In this document: positions 7,420 to 12,209 of the stretch, in pieces
How positions within the stretch are numbered: the stretch's first letter is position 1
How the letters are laid out: every line of letters begins with the position of its first letter
Assembly: GCA_015485035.1 (NCBI GenBank)
Contig: WFUI01000021.1
Location: 1-12,209 of the forward strand
DNA: 12,209 bases
Direction of reading: 5' to 3'
Source: Mariprofundus sp.
GTDB lineage: Bacteria > Pseudomonadota > Zetaproteobacteria > Mariprofundales > Mariprofundaceae
Translations under genes and position numbers: made by a program
Notes under the pieces: generated by a model
The model's database searches: none
The model's input: only the letters and a program-made list of their open reading frames with translations
What the model was told of the DNA's origin: nothing

Positions 7420-8748
7420 ATGCGCATTTGCCATATTGGACTGAATCACAAGACCGCGCCTGTTGAATTGCGTGAACGCCTTGCTGTGAGCGAGGATGAA
7501 ATCGCCGACATTTTGCAGCAACGCGTCCAATGCCCTGCAATTCGGGAAGCCGCTTTGCTCTCCACCTGTAACCGGGTCGAGATGACCGTAGTCACCCATG
7601 ATCCCGATGCTGCTATTGCCACTGTACACGAATGGTTTGCCGCTAAAGCAGGTATGGACATGGAAGACGTGTGTGAGCATCTTTACTCCTACAACACGGA
7701 TGATGCCATTAAACATCTGTTCTCCGTTGCTTCCGGCCTGGATTCACTGGTGCTCGGCGAACCCCAGATTCTCGGTCAGGTAAAAGCATCGTATGAACAT
7801 GCCCTGGCGGCAGGCAGTGCCGGGCATGTCCTGCACCGACTGTATCAATCCACCTTTGCCGCCGCCAAACGTGCCCGCAGTGAAACCGGAATCGGCAAAC
7901 AGGCGGTTAATATTTCCTCCTGTGCTGTTGAACTGGCACGTCACATTTTCGGCGACCTGGCCGGTAAAACCGTATTACTTATGGGAGCCGGAGAAATGGC
8001 GGAACTGGCTGCCCGCCATCTCAGAGGAAACGGCTGTACCGATATTCTGGTCGCCAACCGGACACTGAAACGCGCCCGGAATCTGGCCATGGAATTTGAA
8101 GGCCATGCCCTGACCATGGATCAGTTGACGGATTACCTGGATGCCGCCGACATTGTGCTCTCCAGCACCGGCGCCAGCACCTTTGTACTGCTTCCCGATG
8201 CTGTGGAAGCCGCCATGAAAAAACGTCGTAGCAAACCGATGTTCCTCGTTGATATCGCAGTACCCCGTGATATCGACCCGCGCATCGGCGATATTGATGG
8301 TGCCTATCTCTACGATATTGATGATTTACAGCAGGTCGTACAGGGCAATGTTGAACACCGCGAGCAGGAAGCACAGCTGGCCGGAAATATCATTGCTGAG
8401 GAATCCATCCAGTTCCAGCGCTGGCTGAAATCGCTCGAATCGGTACCGCTGATTCGCAGTATCCAGCAACAGATGGAAACCCGGCGCCGTGAAGAAATGG
8501 AAAAGGCGCTGCGCTATATGAAAGACTTCGATACCAGCCAGATCGAGGCGGTGGAGCGATTCAGCAAGGCACTGATGAAACGTTATATGCACCCGACACT
8601 CAGTACACTGAAAAAGCTGCCGGATGATATTGAAGGTGATTTGCTGATGGGTGCTGCCACGCGTCTGTTCGATATCGAGTCCCCGTCGAATGAATCCGAC
8701 TCAATCAAATCCTTGAGAAAGGGGCATAATGAACACTCGTCTGGATAA
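7420..8748 (+). CDS. hemA: Glutamyl-tRNA reductase
   Basis: Reduces glutamyl-tRNA(Glu) with NADPH to glutamate-1-semialdehyde, the first committed step of tetrapyrrole synthesis by the C5 route. The 442-residue product has [20 protein letters not shown] (1-20), the catalytic Cys50 in [10 protein letters not shown], the substrate loop [16 protein letters not shown] (110-125), the NADPH-binding motif [17 protein letters not shown] (185-201) and a C-terminal dimerisation helix region after about 320. Use of the C5 pathway argues against a typical alphaproteobacterium. It starts 9 nt after the hypothetical MPN-like gene and overlaps prfA by 20 nt. Only a weak UAGG lies upstream, consistent with coupling to the preceding gene. 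Confidence 0.98.
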   Translation: MRICHIGLNHKTAPVELRERLAVSEDEIADILQQRVQCPAIREAALLSTCNRVEMTVVTHDPDAAIATVHEWFAAKAGMDMEDVCEHLYSYNTDDAIKHLFSVASGLDSLVLGEPQILGQVKASYEHALAAGSAGHVLHRLYQSTFAAAKRARSETGIGKQAVNISSCAVELARHIFGDLAGKTVLLMGAGEMAELAARHLRGNGCTDILVANRTLKRARNLAMEFEGHALTMDQLTDYLDAADIVLSSTGASTFVLLPDAVEAAMKKRRSKPMFLVDIAVPRDIDPRIGDIDGAYLYDIDDLQQVVQGNVEHREQEAQLAGNIIAEESIQFQRWLKSLESVPLIRSIQQQMETRRREEMEKALRYMKDFDTSQIEAVERFSKALMKRYMHPTLSTLKKLPDDIEGDLLMGAATRLFDIESPSNESDSIKSLRKGHNEHSSG

Positions 8749-9799
8749 TATTCTCAGGCGGCGTGAAGAAATCACCGTCATGCTGGCCGACCCCGATGTC
8801 ACATCCGACAACCAGCGCTATACCAGATTATCCCGCGAATTTTCCGAAATTGAACCGGTTGCTGAAGAGGCAACACGTTATCTGGAACTGAAACAGCAAT
8901 TGCAGGATAACCGTGATATGGCTGCCGACCCGGATTGCGATGCCGAGCTGCGCGAACTGGCCGAAGCAGAGATTGCCGAGTTAAAACAGGCACTCGCAGC
9001 CAGTGAATCGCGCCTGAATCTGCTGCTGTTGCCCAAAGATCCGAATGACGGGCGTGATGTCATTCTGGAAATCCGGGCCGGTACAGGTGGTGATGAAGCA
9101 GCCCTGTTCGCCGCCGACCTGTTCCGTATGTATTGCCGCTATGCCGAAACACAGGGCTTCAAGGTGGAAATTCTGTCGGCCAGTGACACCGGCATTGGCG
9201 GCTATAAGGAAGTGATTGCCCAGATAAGCGGTCAGGGTGTGTTTTCCCGCTTCAAGTTTGAATCCGGCGTACACCGCGTCCAGCGTGTGCCGGAAACCGA
9301 ATCCGGTGGCCGTATTCATACTTCTGCATGTACTGTTGCCGTGCTTCCCGTAGCCGAAGAGGTGGATGTCAATATTCGCAGCGAGGATTTGCGCATTGAT
9401 GTATACCGTGCCTCCGGCGCCGGCGGCCAGCATGTCAATAAAACCGAATCAGCGGTCCGTCTTACCCATCTGCCCAGCGGTATCGTGGTCACCTGTCAGG
9501 ATCAGGCCAGTCAGCACAAAAACAAGGCACAGGCCATGAAAGTGCTGCAGGCACGTCTGTTCAACAAGGAACAGTCCGAGGCCGATGCCGAGCGGGCCGA
9601 AGCACGCAAGGGTATGGTCGGCTCGGGTGATCGTTCGGAACGCATTCGCACCTATAATTTTCCACAGGGGCGCATTACCGACCACCGCATCAATCTGACC
9701 CTGTACAAACTGGATCAGATTATCAATGGCGATATGGGCGAGCTGATTGATGCGTTGCTCACCCATCATCAGGCCGAACTGCTCGCAGCACAGTCGTAG
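8729..9799 (+). CDS. prfA: Peptide chain release factor 1
   Basis: RF1 reads UAG and UAA stop codons and triggers release of the finished chain. The 356 residues match the family. Visible: an N-terminal helical domain (about 1-105), the PxT stop-codon tripeptide as PET (188-190) in [20 protein letters not shown] (182-201), which marks RF1 rather than RF2 (SPF), and the catalytic GGQ at 232-234 in [12 protein letters not shown]. Gln234 is the residue methylated by PrmC, encoded 1.7 kb downstream. The ATG at 8729 follows GAGAAAGGGG with good spacing inside the last codons of hemA. The gene itself ends on UAG, the codon read only by RF1. Confidence 0.98.
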   Translation: MNTRLDNILRRREEITVMLADPDVTSDNQRYTRLSREFSEIEPVAEEATRYLELKQQLQDNRDMAADPDCDAELRELAEAEIAELKQALAASESRLNLLLLPKDPNDGRDVILEIRAGTGGDEAALFAADLFRMYCRYAETQGFKVEILSASDTGIGGYKEVIAQISGQGVFSRFKFESGVHRVQRVPETESGGRIHTSACTVAVLPVAEEVDVNIRSEDLRIDVYRASGAGGQHVNKTESAVRLTHLPSGIVVTCQDQASQHKNKAQAMKVLQARLFNKEQSEADAERAEARKGMVGSGDRSERIRTYNFPQGRITDHRINLTLYKLDQIINGDMGELIDALLTHHQAELLAAQS

Positions 9800-10217
9800 T
9801 CACACCCGTTATTATCCATCCACTGTTACTGGCCTGAATCTGTCTTCGCGCGTGTATTTGATCCAGAAACCATTGCGATGGGTTGCCATCGCCTGATGTG
9901 CCCTATGGTCACGTGTTAATGTATAAGGCAGGTGACTTGCTACCTCGGGTAATTCTACACCTTGGCCAGATTTGTAGCATCACCCCTCGGTTATAACACC
10001 AGAGACAACGGTAGTTGAACTGTTCCGGCTCCTGCCGGATCTATGTGTAGTACTCATGCTGGTTGCTCAATGGAATGTTAATCTCTGGCATCCTCTCCAG
10101 AAATCCCCGGACTTGATTCAGTGCTTATGATCTTTCTTTCATCCGGCTAATCCTCCCCTTATGATGTATAGAACAACGATCGTTTCAGACTCATTTCATA
10201 TTGGAAAAGACTAAAGC
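9800..10217. other. Noncoding or decayed stretch after prfA
   Basis: About 420 nt without a convincing gene and visibly less GC-rich than the flanks. It holds a short frame in register with prfA after its UAG (9800-9919), an opposed open frame (9812-9979), and small stems, the best being TCCGGC/GCCGGA with a TCCT loop at 10024-10039 and TCTGG/CCAGA at 10084-10101. No T-rich run follows either stem, so no terminator for prfA is assigned. No tRNA, insertion-sequence ends or transposase could be recognised. Confidence 0.5.
9812..9979 (-). pseudogene. Possible gene remnant, unrecognised
   Basis: An uninterrupted 55-codon frame opposed to prfA. From its only ATG (9889) it would encode 25 residues, with the stretch FWIKYTREDRFRPVTVDG before the stop. 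The 30 codons upstream are also open but lack a start, so it could be the 3' end of a decayed gene. No ribosome binding site, promoter or family match is apparent. Chance is a real alternative at this length. Confidence 0.15.
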
Positions 10218-10246
10218 TTGACAAACACGCAATAATCGTCTATGTA
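10218..10246 (+). promoter_or_regulatory. Near-consensus sigma70 promoter of the islet gene
   Basis: A perfect -35 TTGACA (10218-10223), a 17-nt spacer and TATGTA (10241-10246) in an AT-rich setting. Transcription would start near 10253 and leave an untranslated leader of about 100 nt before the ATG at 10355. The leader begins with a possible stem GGTGG (10254-10258) / CCACC (10272-10276). This is the strongest promoter-like pair in the window. Confidence 0.65.
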
Positions 10247-10354
10247 ATTAACAGGTGGATAGAAGACTGTACCACCCAATGATAGATTCATGTGTAATTG
10301 AGAAAATGCAACCTTCTATGTGCCTCAGAATGTCGGCAACAGGGAGGTGGGATC

Positions 10355-11112
10355 ATGAAAATTATAACACATATAGCTGTGATCGCATTGATATGTCTGC
10401 TCGGCAGTCCTGCATATGCCAAGATCACCTATGCATCGGGTACAGCCAATGCGGAGATATCTCTCGGCTATTCCAATGACCGCGGATATCTGGATTTTAA
10501 TGGCGACGGCAAAGTTGACAGTGACAGTGGGATACTTCGCCTACGAATAGTAGACAGATATGGTGCTCCGGATGTCAATAATATCGTTAGACACACACAA
10601 ATCAGATCTAGGGTGTTTGCTTATTATAATCCGCTCACCGGCGCGGAGCTAGGACGATCTGCCATGGGCATGTTTTGCGCTTCGACGAGGATAATGCATT
10701 CCGCGGCAGTGCATATATTGATCAGGGTGAGGGCATCTTTACCATGGGGGCCAAACGCTATTTCACTCACTTGCGTGGGGCACAATCGGCTAATGTACCA
10801 AAACTGATAGGCACCCCCTATATTGATGCATCGCTCAGCGTTGTGATCTTCGATTTAAACACGGGCGCCAGTGTAAGACGATTTACGATTCAGTCCAACG
10901 CAACATGGGAGTTGCTACCGTATGAATGCCGGTTTGCCGATATCAATGGTGTGACTCGTTTTATCGAACGGTACATAAAACGTGATAAGGCTGTGCCTCC
11001 GCCGCCACCCTATGTAACACATAACCCGTTATTGATTAAGGTATGGAATGCAACCCATAAAGTGCTGATTAAACAATTTTTTCAGCCCAACACCACCAGG
11101 GTTCTTCCATGA
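10355..11112 (+). pseudogene. Secreted protein with an EF-hand/dockerin-like loop, broken by a frameshift
   Basis: Family not recognised. The ATG at 10355 follows AGGGAGGTGG (10341-10350), an excellent ribosome binding site. The product opens with a signal peptide of 22 residues (hydrophobic core IAVIALICLLG, cleavage after AYA). Residues 47-58, DFNGDGKVDSDS, look like one EF-hand or dockerin calcium loop with Asp47, Asn49, Asp51 and Asp55. The first frame gives sensible protein to about residue 102 (LTGAELGRS, ending near 10660), then turns low-quality and stops at 10807. The sense continues in another frame from about 10663 (HGHVLRFDEDNAFRGSAYID) to the stop at 11110-11112, with a proline run PPPPPY near the end. 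Restoring one base near 10655-10677 gives about 252 residues. This is a mutation, a sequencing error or, less likely, programmed frameshifting. Confidence 0.65.
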
Positions 11113-11161
11113 GATGTATGGCTCAATGAGCTAACGGGAATATTCACCCGTTTCTTCAAGG

Positions 11162-11190
11162 ACAAGAGTTCTCAGTTTGGGGGCTCTTGT
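11162..11190 (+). terminator. Possible weak terminator after the islet gene
   Basis: ACAAGAG (11162-11168) and CTCTTGT (11184-11190) form a 7-bp stem with a 15-nt loop about 50 nt after the stop at 11112, followed by TTGGGCAGTTTT. The loop is long and the T tract is interrupted, so confidence is low. Confidence 0.3.
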
Positions 11191-11241
11191 TTGGGCAGTT
11201 TTGAACATAACAATGTGCTAACATTCTCTGATGAAATTGTT

Positions 11242-11287
11242 ATTGCATGCATCTTCTCATGCAATGGCTTAAGTACCCGGATGCATG
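11242..11287. repeat. Overlapping inverted repeats with two exclusive pairings
   Basis: ATTGCATG (11242-11249) pairs with CATGCAAT (11258-11265). CATGCATC (11246-11253), which shares four bases with the first arm, can pair instead with GATGCATG (11280-11287). Both stems are 8 bp and perfect, and they cannot form at once. The function is unknown. Confidence 0.5.
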
Positions 11288-11518
11288 ACAGTTGATGTCT
11301 GCTTGTAGATAATCCACGCTATGCGGCCAGCCTATCAAATCTTGAAATCACACTTTGCTTATAATCATTCCCGCCATCATAAGATCGGGAAAAGTGAAGC
11401 GCCGATTTAACTGGGCATGCTTTCATCATTTGATGCTCCTGAGTGACAGGAGTTAGCGGTTAGTTACCAATAGATAGTTAGGCTCAGGAAATACTACCAG
11501 GAGCAGAAAACAGAACCG

Positions 11519-12209
11519 ATGAACACAAAAGAACTGCTACAGCGAGCTGCTGCACGACTTAAACAGGCGGGATGCGACGCGACGCGACTGGATGCCGAGT
11601 TATTGCTTATGCATGTGTGGCATCTTAGTCGCACCGATATAATTGTCCGTGCGAATAAAAAGGTGCCGGGACGTATTGTCGCCGCTTTTGATATCTTGCT
11701 GCAACGCCGCGCCAACCGGGAACCATTGGCTTATATTACCGGAGAAAAAGAATTCTGGTCGCGGGCTTTCCGGGTTACACCCGATGTGCTGATTCCGAGA
11801 CCGGAAACTGAACATCTGATTGAAGCTGTGCTGGAATGTTTCCCGAATCGCAACGGGCGATATCGTTTCTGTGATATCGGCACCGGCTCCGGCTGCATCG
11901 CCGTCACACTGGCCTGCGAATACCCCCATGCACACATTGTTGCCACGGACATTTCCGCTTCGGCACTGGATATTGCCCGATTCAATGCCGAAACCCACGG
12001 TGCCTGCGGTCGTATCACCTTCAGACAGGGTGATATGCTGGCAGCATTACAGCACGGTGATGGTCCGTTTCATGCCATTGTTTCCAACCCGCCCTATGTA
12101 GCCGAATCGGAAATGGACGAACTGGAAAAAGAATTATCGCGGGAACCGCGCCATGCATTGACCGATGGACAGGACGGCCTCAAATATTTATCACTGATTT
12201 TGCATGATG
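11519..12209 (+). CDS. prmC: Release factor glutamine methyltransferase, cut by window edge
   Basis: PrmC (HemK) methylates the Gln of the GGQ motif in RF1 and RF2 with S-adenosylmethionine, which speeds peptide release. 230 codons are present, the usual family length being about 280. Visible: the N-terminal helical release-factor-binding domain (about 1-75), PLAYITGEKEFW (69-80), LIPRPETEHLIE (91-102), the SAM motif CDIGTGSGCIAVTLA (118-132), the acidic ATDIS (142-146), and the substrate-glutamine motif NPPY at 190-193. The start MNTKELLQRA is typical of the family. GGAG at 11500-11503 is rather far (15 nt) from the ATG at 11519. It is separated from its substrate gene prfA by the islet, which suggests it needs its own promoter. 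Confidence 0.97.
   Translation, partial: MNTKELLQRAAARLKQAGCDATRLDAELLLMHVWHLSRTDIIVRANKKVPGRIVAAFDILLQRRANREPLAYITGEKEFWSRAFRVTPDVLIPRPETEHLIEAVLECFPNRNGRYRFCDIGTGSGCIAVTLACEYPHAHIVATDISASALDIARFNAETHGACGRITFRQGDMLAALQHGDGPFHAIVSNPPYVAESEMDELEKELSREPRHALTDGQDGLKYLSLILHD

Larger units (their letters stand above)
11113..11518. other. Noncoding stretch between the islet gene and prmC
   Basis: About 400 nt without a supportable gene on either strand. It contains several perfect short inverted repeats (11162-11190, 11242-11287, 11436-11452; the last is CTCCTG-agtga-CAGGAG) and an isolated TATAAT at 11360-11365 whose nearest TTGAAA is only 12 nt away. A prmC promoter is expected here because the islet separates it from prfA, but none can be assigned firmly. 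Confidence 0.5.

Noticed and set aside
8021..9769. Minus-strand open frames opposite hemA and prfA
   Set aside because: All lie antisense to well-identified genes and follow from their codon bias.
10660..10680. Programmed -1 ribosomal frameshift site in the islet gene
   Set aside because: The direction fits, but no X-XXY-YYZ slippery heptamer is present; the TTTT run does not fit in frame and no clear downstream pseudoknot was seen. A mutation or sequence error is simpler.
11342..11365. prmC promoter with TTGAAA and perfect TATAAT
   Set aside because: The spacer is only 12 nt, too short for sigma70; the TG upstream of the -10 is one base out of place for an extended -10. Kept only as a remark.
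9800..11518. Insertion sequence, integron attC or group II intron in the islet
   Set aside because: No transposase or reverse-transcriptase coding, no terminal inverted repeats with a target duplication, and no GTTRRRY/RYYYAAC pair could be found by eye.

Overview
The window is a housekeeping stretch of a bacterial chromosome, almost certainly proteobacterial, of moderate GC, carrying one small accessory islet. The evidence for a proteobacterium is the murA-hisG-hisD-hisC-hisB order, a short-form HisG, an APH-fold (ThrB type) homoserine kinase, and the hemA-prfA-prmC axis with C5-pathway haem synthesis. Gene order and composition would fit a Zetaproteobacterium (Mariprofundus-like) or a gamma/betaproteobacterium. 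That placement is an inference and cannot be settled from the sequence alone.

Positions 1-4808, minus strand: a cell-wall/histidine operon read right to left as murA > hisG > hisD > hisC > hisB (hisB runs off the left edge). murA and hisG overlap by 8 nt and hisC/hisB by an ATGA. hisG/hisD and hisD/hisC are separated by 113 and 142 nt gaps that hold inverted repeats. MurA starts peptidoglycan precursor synthesis. HisG, HisB, HisC and HisD catalyse the first, the dehydratase, the aminotransferase and the last steps of histidine synthesis.

Positions 4809-6963: thrB (homoserine kinase, plus) diverges from murA and converges stop-to-stop with a membrane-anchored LytM/M23 peptidoglycan endopeptidase (minus). 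The M23 gene diverges from the next operon across a short intergenic region. That region holds a good sigma70-like promoter and an operator-like palindrome over its -10.

Positions 6964-9799, plus strand: a 148-aa protein that resembles a catalytically dead MPN/JAMM domain, then hemA (glutamyl-tRNA reductase) and prfA (RF1). Gaps are 9 nt and then a 20-nt overlap, so this looks like one operon.

Positions 9800-11518: an AT-richer islet of about 1.7 kb splits prfA from prmC, the RF1 methyltransferase gene that often follows it directly. It contains a near-consensus promoter, a strong ribosome binding site and a gene for a secreted protein with one EF-hand/dockerin-like loop. That gene is broken by a single frameshift. 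Two hairpin-rich noncoding stretches flank it. prmC (11519 to the right edge, incomplete) follows.

No tRNA, rRNA, CRISPR array or recognisable transposase was seen. The parts worth a second look are the islet with its frameshifted secreted gene, the degenerate MPN-like protein ahead of hemA with its promoter palindrome, and the tandemly duplicated start region of hisC.
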